Shown: one piece after another, positions 16,686 through 25,592 of the stretch
How positions within the stretch are numbered: the stretch's first letter is position 1
How the letters are laid out: each line of letters opens with the position of its first letter
NCBI GenBank assembly: GCA_026707285.1
Contig: JAPOXD010000016.1
Location: 55,744 to 119,743, forward strand
DNA: 64,000 bases
Reading direction: 5' to 3'
Origin: Chloroflexota bacterium
GTDB taxonomy: Bacteria > Chloroflexota > UBA11872
Translations under genes and position numbers: made by a program
The notes under the pieces: model-generated
What the model saw: the letters and a program-made list of their open reading frames with translations, nothing else
The model's database searches: none
What the model was told of the DNA's origin: nothing

Positions 16686-17674
16686 TGATTTCGCGACGCC
16701 GGACGTTGGGGCTGATGCTCGGGGCCGCCGCCGTGCCGCTGGTGGCCGCCTGCGGCGAGGAGGCCAAGGAGCCGGCATCCGTCACGTTGATGCTCGACTG
16801 GGTCCCCAACACCAATCACACCGGGATCTACGTCGCCCGCGATTTCGGCTTCTACGACGACGAAAACCTGCAAGTCTCGATCGTCGAGCCCGGCGTGTCG
16901 GGCGTGGCGCAGGCCGTGGCCGGCGGGGCCGCCGAGTTCGGCATCAGCTTTCAGGAAGAGGTGACCCTGGCGCGCTCGGAGGACGTGCCGCTGGTGTCGG
17001 TGGCGGCCATCATCCAGCACAACACGTCGGGATTCGCCTCGCCGGCGGACCGCAAGATTCGCCGTCCGCGCGACTTCGCGGGCAAGAAGTACGGCGCGTT
17101 CGGCTGGGGGCCCGAGCGGCAGGTGCTCACGGCGCTGATGCAGTGCGACGGCGGCGATTTCAACCAGATCGAGTTCGTGGACATCGGGGCCGTGGACTAC
17201 TTCGTCGCCTGGGAGCGCGGCGACGTGGACTTCGTGTGGATCTTCGAGGCCTGGGACGGCATTCGCGCCCAGCTGCAGGGCTTCGAGCTCGACTACATCC
17301 GCCTGACCGACCTCGACTGCATCCCGGACTACTACACGCCGGTGCTGGCGACCAGCGAGGCGATGATCGCGGAGAATCCGGACGTGGTGCAGCGGTTCGT
17401 GCGCGCCACGGCCCGCGGCTACGAGCTGGCCATCGACGAGCCGTCGCGCGGCGCGGACACGCTGATCAAGGCCGTGGATGGAATCGACGCCGACCTCGTG
17501 CGCGCCAGCCAGGATTGGCTCAGCCCGCGCTACGCGGAAGACGTCGACAAGTGGGGCTGGCAGACGCAGGACACCTGGCAGGGCTACGCCAACTGGCTGG
17601 TGAACTACGACCTGCTCACGGGCACCATCAATCCGGCCAACGCCTTCGACAACTCGTTCATCGAGAACGCCTGA
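16682..17674 (+). CDS. ABC substrate-binding lipoprotein, NMT1/THI5 (ThiY-like)
   Basis: 330-residue extracytoplasmic binding protein, probably for formyl-aminopyrimidine, HMP or thiamine. The N-terminus combines a twin-arginine stretch (SRRRTLGLML) with a lipobox (PLVAAC, Cys about residue 21), suggesting Tat export and lipid anchoring. Family signature DWVPNTNHTGIYVARDFGFYDD is the NMT1/THI5 pyrimidine-binding start; FVWIFEAWDG and YYTPVLATSE follow. ATG 16682 overlaps the permease stop. Confidence 0.9.
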   Translation: MMISRRRTLGLMLGAAAVPLVAACGEEAKEPASVTLMLDWVPNTNHTGIYVARDFGFYDDENLQVSIVEPGVSGVAQAVAGGAAEFGISFQEEVTLARSEDVPLVSVAAIIQHNTSGFASPADRKIRRPRDFAGKKYGAFGWGPERQVLTALMQCDGGDFNQIEFVDIGAVDYFVAWERGDVDFVWIFEAWDGIRAQLQGFELDYIRLTDLDCIPDYYTPVLATSEAMIAENPDVVQRFVRATARGYELAIDEPSRGADTLIKAVDGIDADLVRASQDWLSPRYAEDVDKWGWQTQDTWQGYANWLVNYDLLTGTINPANAFDNSFIENA

Positions 17675-17690
17675 GGCCATAGAGGCCGTC

Positions 17691-18479
17691 ATGCGTCCGC
17701 CGCCCGATAGCGCCGCGGCGACTCCCGCCGTGGCGCTGCGCGGCGTTCAGGCGACGTATCTCGAGCGCGGCCTGCGGGTCGAGGCGTTGCATGACGTCGA
17801 CCTGACCCTAGGGCGGGGCGAGTTCGTGTCGGTGATCGGACCGAGCGGCTGCGGCAAGAGCACCATGCTCAACCTCATTGCGGGGATCGATCGCCCGAGC
17901 GCCGGCGAAATTGCCGTTGACGGCCGCTCGGCGATCGGCCGCACGGGCCTGGTGGCCCACATGCCCCAGCGCGACCTCCTGCTGCCCTGGCGCACGACGC
18001 TGCAAAACGCCGTGCTCGGGCCGGAGCTGCGCGGCGAACCGGACCGCGAGGCGCGCGCGCTGGCGCAGCTGGATCGGTTCGGCCTGGAGGGCTTCGCCGA
18101 CGCCTACCCGCACATGCTTTCCGGCGGCATGCGCCAGCGCGCCGCCATGCTGCGCACGATCCTGCTGGACCGCGACACCCTGCTGCTCGACGAGCCGTTC
18201 GGCGCGCTGGACGCCCTGACGCGCGGCGAGATGCAGGAGTGGCTGCTGGGCATCTGGTCGGAACTGGCCAAGACGGTCCTGTTCGTCACCCATGACGTCG
18301 AGGAGGCGATCTTCCTGTCCGACCGCGTGTACGTGATGACCCGGCGGCCCGGCACGATGAAGCTGGAGCTGGCGATCGACCTGCCGCGGCCGCGTGAGCG
18401 CGAGATGACCACGTCGCCGCCGTTCGTGGACGCCAAGCGCACCCTGCTGCACGCCCTGCTGGCCGAGACGCATCGGTAG
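17691..18479 (+). CDS. ABC transporter ATPase (ThiZ-like)
   Basis: 262-residue ATPase energising the preceding permease. Walker A GPSGCGKST, Q-loop HMPQRDLLLPW, signature LSGGMRQRAAM, Walker B DTLLLDEPFGALD and the H-loop FVTHDVEEAIFLSDRV are all intact. GAGG lies 5 bases before ATG 17691. Nitrate/taurine/thiamine-precursor subfamily by overall pattern; role inferred from operon. Last gene of the TPP-regulated unit. Confidence 0.92.
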   Translation: MRPPPDSAAATPAVALRGVQATYLERGLRVEALHDVDLTLGRGEFVSVIGPSGCGKSTMLNLIAGIDRPSAGEIAVDGRSAIGRTGLVAHMPQRDLLLPWRTTLQNAVLGPELRGEPDREARALAQLDRFGLEGFADAYPHMLSGGMRQRAAMLRTILLDRDTLLLDEPFGALDALTRGEMQEWLLGIWSELAKTVLFVTHDVEEAIFLSDRVYVMTRRPGTMKLELAIDLPRPREREMTTSPPFVDAKRTLLHALLAETHR

Positions 18480-18549
18480 ACCGGTGTCAATTGGATTGTG
18501 GGGCTCCTAAGCCGGTCATTCGCGCGGAAGGAAGCCTTCGAATCGACTT

Positions 18550-18577
18550 GTAGGGGCGACGCATGCGTCGCCCCTAC
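18550..18577. repeat. Perfect 28-base palindrome, TGTAGGGGCG family
   Basis: GTAGGGGCGACGCA followed directly by its exact reverse complement. It is one member of a dispersed family with TGTAGGGGCG ends (others at 19424-19491, 21454-21479, 28995-29020, 60854-60878). It lies in the 265-base gap 18480-18744, which holds no gene. Confidence 0.85.
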
Positions 18578-18603
18578 GCGTGGGCCAACTGGTTGAGAGG
18601 CCG

Positions 18604-18653
18604 CTAGATTCCCGCTCCACGCCTGCGCGGGGACCGGCTTCGCGGGAATGACG
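18604..18653. repeat. CTAGATTCCCGC / CTTCGCGGGAATGACG repeat pair
   Basis: CTAGATTCCCGC at 18604 and CTTCGCGGGAATGACG at 18638-18653 are inverted relative to each other. They match the TTCCCGCGAAGG family (11281-11309, 63925-63946). A related arrangement is at 21508-21560. Probably a decayed mobile or REP-like unit. Confidence 0.6.
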
Positions 18654-18744
18654 AAAGGGTTGTCCAAGGGTCGCCCGTTGCGGCGTCCTTTGGCGCTCTC
18701 TATGCTCCGGTCGGCAGCCGACCCACACCTCGATGGAGCCTCAG

Positions 18745-19356
18745 ATGGCGCAAGTCTCAGCCGACCGACGGATCCCCGGATACCCCAATGACCCCGTGCG
18801 CGAGAAGCGCGAGCTCATGCTCAGGACCTATGAGTACGAGTTCCCGTTCAACTACCCCAACGTCGACGTCGACCGCGTGTGGATCGGCGGCGAGCGCCAC
18901 GGCATGGAGCTGTTTCCGATCAAGACGACCGACGGCTCCACGGCGTCGACCCAGACGCCGTCCGATTGGATCGTGATCCACGAGGACGAGCCGATGGTGC
19001 GAGTGGCCGTCATGGGCAGCGCCTGCACCCCGCCGGGATCGATTCTGCTCGAGGCCGATCCGATTCCCGGCTTCCGCCACGACGGCGAAGTCGAGCACGC
19101 CCTGCCGGTGCGGTATCGAATCGACAACCTGTGGGGCATGCACCTGCGCGCCGACCTGCTGGAGCAGGGCGGTCGCTCGGAAGCGCTGCCCATCGCCGGC
19201 ATGAGCTGCGCCGTGATCGAGATTCCGCCGTCGAAGACGGTGCGCGTCGCCGGTCTGGGCGCGATTCCGGCGTGGGCGACCGACTCCTGGCCCGACGACA
19301 CGCACTACTCGGTGCGCTACATCCGCACCACCGTCGCCGAGGGCTACGAGATCTAG
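18745..19356 (+). CDS. Conserved-looking protein of unknown function
   Basis: 203 residues, no family recognised. ATG 18745 is chosen because GGAG lies five bases upstream; ATG 18733 is the alternative. No signal peptide or membrane segment. The composition is ordinary for a soluble enzyme or cupin-like fold: several beta-rich stretches such as RVWIGGERHGMELFPIKT and VRVAVMGSACTPPGSILLEADP, and a final YSVRYIRTTVAEGYEI. Codon use matches neighbours. It opens the accessory catabolic region and is a single-gene unit convergent with the creatininase gene. A TATGCT hexamer about 40 bases upstream may be its -10. Confidence 0.75.
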   Translation: MAQVSADRRIPGYPNDPVREKRELMLRTYEYEFPFNYPNVDVDRVWIGGERHGMELFPIKTTDGSTASTQTPSDWIVIHEDEPMVRVAVMGSACTPPGSILLEADPIPGFRHDGEVEHALPVRYRIDNLWGMHLRADLLEQGGRSEALPIAGMSCAVIEIPPSKTVRVAGLGAIPAWATDSWPDDTHYSVRYIRTTVAEGYEI

Positions 19357-19423
19357 GAACCACGAGGTCTTGCCCGGAGACCCTCCTCGCTGCTGAGGAA
19401 GCCCATGCGCAACCGCGAATCCT

Positions 19424-19491
19424 TGTAGGGACAGCCCTTGTGGCTGCCCGAGTCACCGGCGGCGCGGGCGCCCACAAGGGACGCCCCTACA
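19424..19491. repeat. Inverted pair of TGTAGGG repeats
   Basis: Two 26-base arms (19424-19449 and 19466-19491) in inverted orientation, separated by 16 bases, with a few mismatches between them. The right arm is the exact reverse complement of the single copy at 21454-21479. It lies in the gap between convergent genes, and the layout resembles the ends of a miniature inverted-repeat element. Confidence 0.8.
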
Positions 19492-19536
19492 GGATGAGGA
19501 CTCGCGAGACGGTCAGCCGGTTGACTTCCGCGCCGC

Positions 19537-20382
19537 CTATCCCGGCGGGCTGAACGTGGGCGGGTTGACGTGGTGGTCCACGCGCGGGCACATCTCGCGC
19601 GCGGCGAATTCCTCCGCGAACTCGACGATGTTGTTCACCGACTCCTCGAAGATTCGCCGGCCCTTGTCCGCGGTCGCGAGAGTGGGCGTGCCCTGGGTGC
19701 CGTCGGTGGTGTAGGTGCTGGTCCAGCTATCCATCCGCACCGGGCCGGTGGCCCACAGGTCCACCCAGTGGTACTTGGACTTGCGCTGGTTCGTCTCGGT
19801 GATCTGGTCCTTGGCGAGGTCCATGTACACCATGTCGGGATCGAAAAACAGCGCCAGCGAGGTCTCGGCCTCGCCCGCGTGGGCGCATCCGCCGGGAAAC
19901 TCGGACTCGCGCCAGGTCGACATGAAGTCGGGATCGGCGGCCATGAAGTGCCACCACCCGCCGATTCCCACCCAGGCGTCGCTCTCCAGCATGGCGCGAC
20001 GCGCGGCCAGCTCCAGCGGATTGATGTTGGACCCGTGGCCGTTGACCATGATGATCTTCTTGAAGCCCTGATAGGCCAGGCTCTTCAGGATGTCCACGAC
20101 GTAGCGGATGAACGTCTCGTGGTGGATGGTCACCGTGCCGGGAAAGTCCATCACGTGCGAGGTGTAGCCGTAGCTCACCGACGGCATGACCATGATGCGG
20201 CCGTTCGACCGCCGGGCCGCCTCCTCGCAGATCTCGGTGGAGGTCCAGTTGTCGATCTTGACCGGCAGGTGGTGCCCGTGCTGCTCGACCGTTCCAACCG
20301 GCAGCAGCGGGATGACGCCGCGGGTGACGGCCTCGTTGACCTCGGGCCAGGTCATGTCCTGGAATCTATGCGTGACGGCCAT
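19537..20382 (-). CDS. Creatininase-family amidohydrolase
   Basis: 281-residue metal-dependent amidohydrolase of the creatininase/MftE-like family. Metal-ligand motifs are LLPVGTVEQHGHHLPVKIDNW, MVNGHGSNINPLELAA and HAGEAETSLALFFDPDMV. Family members hydrolyse creatinine, formylaminopyrimidine-type or peptide amide bonds; the substrate here is unknown. ATG 20382 has AGGA six bases upstream; a TTG at 20388 is an alternative. Divergent from the deacetylase gene. Confidence 0.88.
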   Translation of the reverse strand: MAVTHRFQDMTWPEVNEAVTRGVIPLLPVGTVEQHGHHLPVKIDNWTSTEICEEAARRSNGRIMVMPSVSYGYTSHVMDFPGTVTIHHETFIRYVVDILKSLAYQGFKKIIMVNGHGSNINPLELAARRAMLESDAWVGIGGWWHFMAADPDFMSTWRESEFPGGCAHAGEAETSLALFFDPDMVYMDLAKDQITETNQRKSKYHWVDLWATGPVRMDSWTSTYTTDGTQGTPTLATADKGRRIFEESVNNIVEFAEEFAAREMCPRVDHHVNPPTFSPPG

Positions 20383-20483
20383 GTTCAATCCTCGGGAGCG
20401 GAAGGCGGTTCATAGTACGCGCCGCAGACACCGAACCGGCTGACGGGGTACCTTCCACAAGCGCCGAAGAAACGGAGGCTGCA

Positions 20484-21410
20484 ATGCAAGTTCGCGTGGA
20501 GTTGCCCGAGGGCGTGCGCTGCGCCGTGGCGCTGAGCTATGACCTCGAAATGTGCGCCGGCTACTCCCCCGTGCTGGTCAACCACGGCCGCATCATGCCG
20601 GCGCTGCGCGACTACACCCTGCGGCTCTGCACCACGGCGGAGTCTTTCGGCGTGCAGTTGCACTTCTTCTACGTGGTGAACGGGCTCGAAGACGCCGACA
20701 TTGGCTACCTGCGGGAGATCCTGCAGCGCGGCCACGTGATCGACAACCACACCTACAGCCACATGCTGCTGAACTATGCAGACCCGGCGCAGCTCGGCTG
20801 GGAGCTGACCACGGCAAACCGCGAGCTGGAAGCCAAGCTTGGCGTGCAATCGACCGTGCTGCGCGGGCCGGGCGGGCTGCCGGGCGGCCTGGACCGCCTC
20901 CTGCCCAACCAGCAGACCATCCTGGACAGCGGGTTTCGCTGGGTCAGCAGCCACATGGAATCGACCATGGGCAAGTACGGCTGGAAACACGACGTCGCGG
21001 CGCCGTCGCGGCTGCAGCCGTACGTCTACCCCACCAGCCTGATCGAGATTCCCATCCAGGGCTGGATGGACCGCCTGTTCTTCGACTTCGAGCGCAACCG
21101 CGACAACGACGCGATGGAAGAATGGCGCATTGCCGAAGGCCACCAGCCCGTGCCGGAGGGCTGGACCTGCCCCTGGACCGACGCCGCGGCCCTGGACGAC
21201 TGGATCGCCTACAACCTGGCCGCGCTCGACCACGCCTACGACCACGGCCTGCTCTGGGTGCCGACGTGGCATCCCTATACGCACTACCTGCACGATCCGG
21301 CCAACCGCGCCCTGCCGGCATTGCTGGCGCACGCCCGCTCCAAGCCGGAGCCGGTGGCCGTCTGCACGGTGCGCGACGCCGCCGCGATGTTGCACGTCGA
21401 GGACGGCTGA
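20484..21410 (+). CDS. Polysaccharide deacetylase (NodB-fold) family protein
   Basis: 308 residues of the carbohydrate esterase 4-like fold. AVALSYDLEMCAGY occupies the position of the catalytic TFDDG motif (here SYDLE) and DNHTYSHMLLNY supplies the metal-binding HxxxH. RGPGGLPGG corresponds to motif 3 and WHPYTHYL to the C-terminal histidine motif. A strong GGAGG lies five bases before ATG 20484. No signal peptide, so an intracellular allantoinase-like or amide/N-deacetylase role is as likely as cell-wall work. Confidence 0.85.
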   Translation: MQVRVELPEGVRCAVALSYDLEMCAGYSPVLVNHGRIMPALRDYTLRLCTTAESFGVQLHFFYVVNGLEDADIGYLREILQRGHVIDNHTYSHMLLNYADPAQLGWELTTANRELEAKLGVQSTVLRGPGGLPGGLDRLLPNQQTILDSGFRWVSSHMESTMGKYGWKHDVAAPSRLQPYVYPTSLIEIPIQGWMDRLFFDFERNRDNDAMEEWRIAEGHQPVPEGWTCPWTDAAALDDWIAYNLAALDHAYDHGLLWVPTWHPYTHYLHDPANRALPALLAHARSKPEPVAVCTVRDAAAMLHVEDG

Positions 21411-21453
21411 TCGGTCCCACGCTGCACGCAGCGCGGGCCACCGGGCAGGACCA

Positions 21454-21479
21454 TGTAGGGGCGTCCCTTGTGGGCGCCC
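21454..21479. repeat. Single TGTAGGGGCG repeat
   Basis: 26 bases identical to the reverse complement of 19466-19491, about 2 kb away. It lies in the 256-base gap 21411-21666, which contains only repeats. Confidence 0.8.
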
Positions 21480-21507
21480 GCTCCTGAGCTAACTACTTGA
21501 GGGGAGG

Positions 21508-21646
21508 CTAGATCCCCGCCCCGTGTCGAGCACGGGGCAGACTCTTCGCGGGAACGACGCCGGGCCAATCCCCTCACCCCGACCCTCTCCCCATGGAGAA
21601 GGAGTCAGACGCCCTCATAAGGAGCGAGAGTCGGACAGGAGAGGGG
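21508..21646. repeat. Composite of two dispersed repeat types
   Basis: 21508-21560 starts CTAGATCCCCGC, contains the hairpin CCCCGTG-TCGAG-CACGGGG, and ends in CTTCGCGGGAACGACG, matching 18604-18653. 21570-21646 is CCCTCACCCCGACCCTCTCC through GGACAGGAGAGGGG, an inverted C-rich/G-rich pair. No coding sequence is seen. Confidence 0.6.
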
Positions 21647-21666
21647 TTCTGCAGAGGCTGCCTGGG

Positions 21667-22638
21667 CTAGGTCGGCGGCCGGTCGATGGGCTTTCCCGAT
21701 GCGCCCAGCGGCACGGATGACGACTCCGGGATGCCCCGAATCAACTCGAGCTCGTCTTCCGTCAGGGCCACGTCGGCCGCGGCGGCGTTGCCGCGCGCCT
21801 GGTCGGGCGTCTTCATGCCGGGAATCACCGACGTCACGGCCGGGTGCGCCAGCAGATAGGCCAGCGAAACCTGCGTCATAGTGCGCCGCGCGTTCGTCAG
21901 CGGACGTATTTGCTCCGCGGCGTCCAGTTGCGCGAGAAACTCTGCCCGCGCGGTCTCGTTCCAGGCGGAGCGGTTCATGTCGTCGAACACGGTGTCGCGG
22001 TCGAACTTCCCGGTGAGGATGCCGCGCTCCAACGGCACGCGGACCAGCGTCCCGATATCCCGGTCGGCGCAGAGCGGCAACATTTCGCGCTCCGCCGCCC
22101 GGTTGAGCGCGCTGTACCCGAGCTGGCAGACGCCGTTGCCGCCGCGTTCGTCGAAGGCCCGCAGCACCGCCGGATCGTCCGTCGAGACGCCGTAGGACCG
22201 GATCTTGCCGGCCTGGAGGAGCTGCTCGAAGGCTTCCACCAGCACCTCGGGATGCGCCGGATTGGGTTGGTGGCACTGGTAGATGTCGATGACGTCGGTT
22301 CCCAGTCGATAGAGGCTGGCGTCGCAGCAGTTGTGGACGTGCTCCACCGATTCGTAGCTGAGCAAATGCCCCGTGTTCCAGCCAATCTGGCCCACCTTGG
22401 TCGCGATGAGCACCCGGTCGCGCACGCCGCGCAGCGCCTTGCCGAGCATCAGCTCGCTCAGGCGCGGTCCGTAGGCGTCGGCGGTGTCGAACAGCGTCAC
22501 GCCCGCGTCGATGGCCGCGTGCACCGTCGCGTTGGCCTGCGCCTGCGACACGTGTCCCAACCCGCCGCTGAGACCCCAGCAACCCATGCCCACGACGGAC
22601 ACCTCGAGTCCGGTCTTGCCCAGCCGTCGATACTCCAC
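21667..22638 (-). CDS. Aldo/keto reductase
   Basis: 323-residue NAD(P)H-dependent oxidoreductase with a TIM-barrel fold. The catalytic tetrad is visible: Asp and Tyr in LFDTADAYGPRLSE, Lys in VLIATKVG and His in DIYQCHQPN. IRSYGVST and GMKTPDQARGNAAA are the cofactor-side motifs. Start is GTG 22638 with GAGGAG seven bases upstream. Likely a sugar or sugar-acid carbonyl reductase given the surrounding genes; substrate unknown. Confidence 0.92.
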   Translation of the reverse strand: MEYRRLGKTGLEVSVVGMGCWGLSGGLGHVSQAQANATVHAAIDAGVTLFDTADAYGPRLSELMLGKALRGVRDRVLIATKVGQIGWNTGHLLSYESVEHVHNCCDASLYRLGTDVIDIYQCHQPNPAHPEVLVEAFEQLLQAGKIRSYGVSTDDPAVLRAFDERGGNGVCQLGYSALNRAAEREMLPLCADRDIGTLVRVPLERGILTGKFDRDTVFDDMNRSAWNETARAEFLAQLDAAEQIRPLTNARRTMTQVSLAYLLAHPAVTSVIPGMKTPDQARGNAAAADVALTEDELELIRGIPESSSVPLGASGKPIDRPPT

Positions 22639-22738
22639 GTGGGTTCTCCTCGATCAGCCGCCGACCTGACAATAGCGCGACAGCCCGAGGCTCGTATCGC
22701 CTAGACTTCGCCCTACCGCGCCGACCCAGGACGACCGC

Positions 22739-23533
22739 ATGCAAGTCTCCCTGGCGATGATGGGATTCGGCTGGACCCAGGACGTGGCCGAGCGCTGCAT
22801 CGACGTCGCCGGCGACCTCGGCTACGACGGCATCGACCTCTGGAAACAGTATCTCGACACCGCCGATCTCGCCTGGGTCCGCGACGCCTGCGCCGCGCAG
22901 GATTTGCAGATCGTGCAGCTGTGCCCCTACTTCGACTTCACCACCAGCGAGGCGTCAGCGGCGGAATCACTGCGCGAGGCCGCCACGTTCGTCGGCTACG
23001 CGGAGACGCTGGGCGCCCCCTACGTGCGCGCCTACACCGGCGTGACGCCGAGCGCCGAGGCCGACGACGCCATGTGGGGGCGCTGCGTCAGGGGCCTCCG
23101 GGAAGCCTGCGACATCGCGGCGGCGTCAGACGTGACGCTGCTGCTGGAAACGCACCAGGTCATCCACAGCGGACCGTGTCTCTCCGACACGAGTCCGACG
23201 ACCATCCGGCTGCTGGAGCTGGTGGACCGTCCCAACCTGCGCGTCGCAATCCAGACGCCGCTCGTCGGCGAGACGCCCGAGGACAGCGCGCGACAGCTCG
23301 GTCGCTACGTGGACCAAATCCAGGCCCACAACTGGATCGGCGCCACTGACGCCACTTGGGGCGAACTGACCTTCCTGGACGCCGGCGACCTCGACTTCCG
23401 GCGCTACCTCCGCATCCTGCAGGAGGAAGGCTTCGACGGCTGGATCAGCATCGAGCACGCCAACCACCATCCGTGGGAACAGACCGCCGCCCACGAGATC
23501 GCCTATCTGCGCAGGCTGCTGGCGGAAGGTTAG
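22739..23533 (+). CDS. Sugar phosphate isomerase/epimerase-like TIM-barrel protein
   Basis: 264 residues of the xylose-isomerase-like AP-endonuclease-2 superfamily. DLGYDGIDLWKQYLDT, VQLCPYFDFTTSEA, GAPYVRAYTGVTPS, LLLETHQVIHSGPC and GWISIEHANHHPWEQT are the strand motifs; the His/Glu residues are consistent with a divalent metal site. AGGA lies seven bases before ATG 22739. Its stop overlaps the end of the convergent mandelate-racemase-type gene by four bases. Role in sugar or sugar-acid epimerisation is inferred. Confidence 0.85.
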   Translation: MQVSLAMMGFGWTQDVAERCIDVAGDLGYDGIDLWKQYLDTADLAWVRDACAAQDLQIVQLCPYFDFTTSEASAAESLREAATFVGYAETLGAPYVRAYTGVTPSAEADDAMWGRCVRGLREACDIAAASDVTLLLETHQVIHSGPCLSDTSPTTIRLLELVDRPNLRVAIQTPLVGETPEDSARQLGRYVDQIQAHNWIGATDATWGELTFLDAGDLDFRRYLRILQEEGFDGWISIEHANHHPWEQTAAHEIAYLRRLLAEG

Positions 23534-24639
23534 GCCACCCCGTAGCGCTCGAGCGTCGCCTCGTTGATGGTCACGCCCAGGCCCGGCGCGTCGGACGGGC
23601 CGACCCAGCCGGCGTCGAGCTCGAAGTCTTCGTAGGTCAGCTCGTGCCGGATTGGCGACTCGGTCATGGCGTATTCGAGCACCTGCGTGTTCGGCACCGC
23701 CGCCAGCACGTGCAGCGAGGCCGCGATCGACACGCCGGTCTTGAACGTGTGGTTCACGAAGCCGCGCTGATGGCGTGCCGCGAGGCGCCCAATCTCAACC
23801 ATGGTGGTGATGCCGCAGCGGCCCGGGTCGGCCTGCACCCAGTCCAGCCCGCCCACGAGGATCAACTCTTCGAAATCGAGCAGGCGGGACTCAGACTCGC
23901 CGCCGGCGATCGGGATCTCGCTCACCGCCGAGAGCTTGCCGTAGCCGGCGACGTCCTCGGGGTGCAGCGGTTCCTCCAGCCAGAAGGGCCGGTACTCGGC
24001 GAACTGCCGCGTGCGAACCAGTGCCGTGCGCCAGTCCCAGGGCTGGCCCGCGTCCACCATCAGGTCCACGTCGTCGCCCAGGCCCCGCCGCGCCTCGCGG
24101 ACAAGGGCGATGTCGTTGGCTTCGCTCTGCCCCATGGGTCCCCAGCCGAACTTCGCCGCCGTGAAGCCCCGGTCGGCCAGGCGCGCGGCCAGGTCGTAGG
24201 TGTCGGCCGGCGTGTCCTGGAACAGCACCGACGCGTAGGCGCGCACCTGCCGCTGCGCGGCGCCAAACAGCCGGTAGATCGGCTGGCCGTAGGCCTTGCC
24301 CGCGATGTCCCACAGCGCGATGTTGACTCCGGCCACCGCGTGAGCGCCGGCCCCGTAGCGCGTGTAGTACTGGGTGAGGTCGTAGATGCGCTGCATGCAG
24401 GCGTCGATGGCCAGCGGATCGGAACCCTCCAGCGCGCTCGCCAGGCCGCGCGTGATGCCGTTCGACAGCGGCGCCTCGACGGCCGCGCGCACCACGGTCG
24501 GCGCCGAGTCCACCTCGCCCCAGCCCGTGATGCCGGCGTCGGTTTCGATGCGAATCAGGCACGTATCCTGCGTGCCGTCGGCGGCGGTGGTGACGTCGGG
24601 CAGTCGGAGGACGATGGCTTGGACGGACGTAATCTTCAT
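23530..24639 (-). CDS. Mandelate racemase/muconate lactonizing enzyme (enolase superfamily), probable sugar-acid dehydratase
   Basis: 369 residues with the enolase-superfamily layout: N-terminal cap (ITSVQAIVLRLPDVTT), then a barrel. Catalytic lysine is near GFTAAKFGWGP. The three metal ligands lie in DLMVDAGQPWDW (Asp), FWLEEPLHPEDVAGY (Glu) and PIAGGESES (Glu). A conserved Asp is in VQADPGRCG and the His acid/base in FVNHTFKTG. This matches the mandelate-racemase subgroup whose members mostly dehydrate sugar acids to 2-keto-3-deoxy acids. A DapA-like aldolase gene follows upstream in the same orientation, which fits such a pathway. Substrate unassigned. Confidence 0.92.
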   Translation of the reverse strand: MKITSVQAIVLRLPDVTTAADGTQDTCLIRIETDAGITGWGEVDSAPTVVRAAVEAPLSNGITRGLASALEGSDPLAIDACMQRIYDLTQYYTRYGAGAHAVAGVNIALWDIAGKAYGQPIYRLFGAAQRQVRAYASVLFQDTPADTYDLAARLADRGFTAAKFGWGPMGQSEANDIALVREARRGLGDDVDLMVDAGQPWDWRTALVRTRQFAEYRPFWLEEPLHPEDVAGYGKLSAVSEIPIAGGESESRLLDFEELILVGGLDWVQADPGRCGITTMVEIGRLAARHQRGFVNHTFKTGVSIAASLHVLAAVPNTQVLEYAMTESPIRHELTYEDFELDAGWVGPSDAPGLGVTINEATLERYGVA

Positions 24640-24692
24640 GGCGAGGTCTCTGGCTGGGGGCGGGGCATTGTGACCGATGCCCGCGCCCGGCG

Positions 24693-25592
24693 TCAGGCGC
24701 GCAACAGCGGCTGCAAGTTCTCCAGGATCGCGTCCAACTCCGCGTGATCGTGGTCGTCGGGCTGGAGCGCGCCCGGCTGGCGCATGCGCGCCGACGCGAA
24801 TACGCCCCGCCGCACCAGCACTTCCTTGAGCAACGGCGTTTCCAGCAGCACCGAGAGGTTGATGAGCGGCAGCAGTTGGTTGAAGATCTCGCGCGCGCCG
24901 GCCCTGTCGCCCTGCTGCCAGGCGTCCCAGACCTGCACGTGCACGTCCACGGTGTCCGCCGCGGGCATGAATCCCGTCGCGCCCCTCGCCAACTCCGAGA
25001 GCATCCAGCGGCCGTAGAAGCCGCCGAACACGCCCACCGAGCCTTCCGGCAGCGCCTCCAGCACGCCGCTGATGTAGTGCGCGCTTGGGTGCATTTCTTC
25101 CTTGATGTAGTGCACGGACTCGATGTCGCGCACCAAACCCGCCAGGAACTCGGCGTCCATGCCCGCCTGGGAATGCTGCACGAACAGTGGCAGCCCGGCG
25201 GCCCGCGCGATGCCCGAGTAGTAGGCCCGCAGCTCCTCCGGCCGACCCGGTGACAGGATCGGCGGTAGCGCCATCACCGCGCTGGCGCCGGCCTGCGCGG
25301 CGTGCTCGGCGTAGACCGCCGCCTGGGCGCCGCTGGCCGACGCCACGCCGGCAACCACCGGCACCGCGCCCGCAGCCGCGCTGACCACCGCCTCGACCCC
25401 GGCGCGGCGCTCGTCGTCCGTCAGGTATTGAAACTCGCTGGCGATGGCGGGGAACACGACGCCGTGAACGCCCGCCCGCCGGCAGAACTCCACCTCGGCA
25501 GCCAGGGCGTCGAGGTCGAGCCGGTCCGCGTCGTCAAACGGCGACTGCAAGACGGGGAAGACGCCTCGCATGCGCGCCTCGGCGCTAGGCAT
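24693..25592 (-). CDS. Dihydrodipicolinate synthase-family lyase (not DapA), copy 1
   Basis: 299-residue class I aldolase-type TIM barrel. FPVLQSPFDDADRLDLDAL is the family N-terminus, and VVAGVASASGAQAAVYAEHA a core helix. The Schiff-base lysine is in VHYIKEEMHPSA. The canonical tyrosine motif YNxP is absent (LFVQHSQ instead), arguing against lysine synthesis and for a 2-keto-3-deoxy sugar acid or related aldolase/dehydratase. ATG 25592 lies within the last codons of the SGNH gene; a TTG at 25601 is possible. Same strand as the mandelate-racemase-type gene, 53 bases upstream of it. Confidence 0.88.
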   Translation of the reverse strand: MPSAEARMRGVFPVLQSPFDDADRLDLDALAAEVEFCRRAGVHGVVFPAIASEFQYLTDDERRAGVEAVVSAAAGAVPVVAGVASASGAQAAVYAEHAAQAGASAVMALPPILSPGRPEELRAYYSGIARAAGLPLFVQHSQAGMDAEFLAGLVRDIESVHYIKEEMHPSAHYISGVLEALPEGSVGVFGGFYGRWMLSELARGATGFMPAADTVDVHVQVWDAWQQGDRAGAREIFNQLLPLINLSVLLETPLLKEVLVRRGVFASARMRQPGALQPDDHDHAELDAILENLQPLLRA

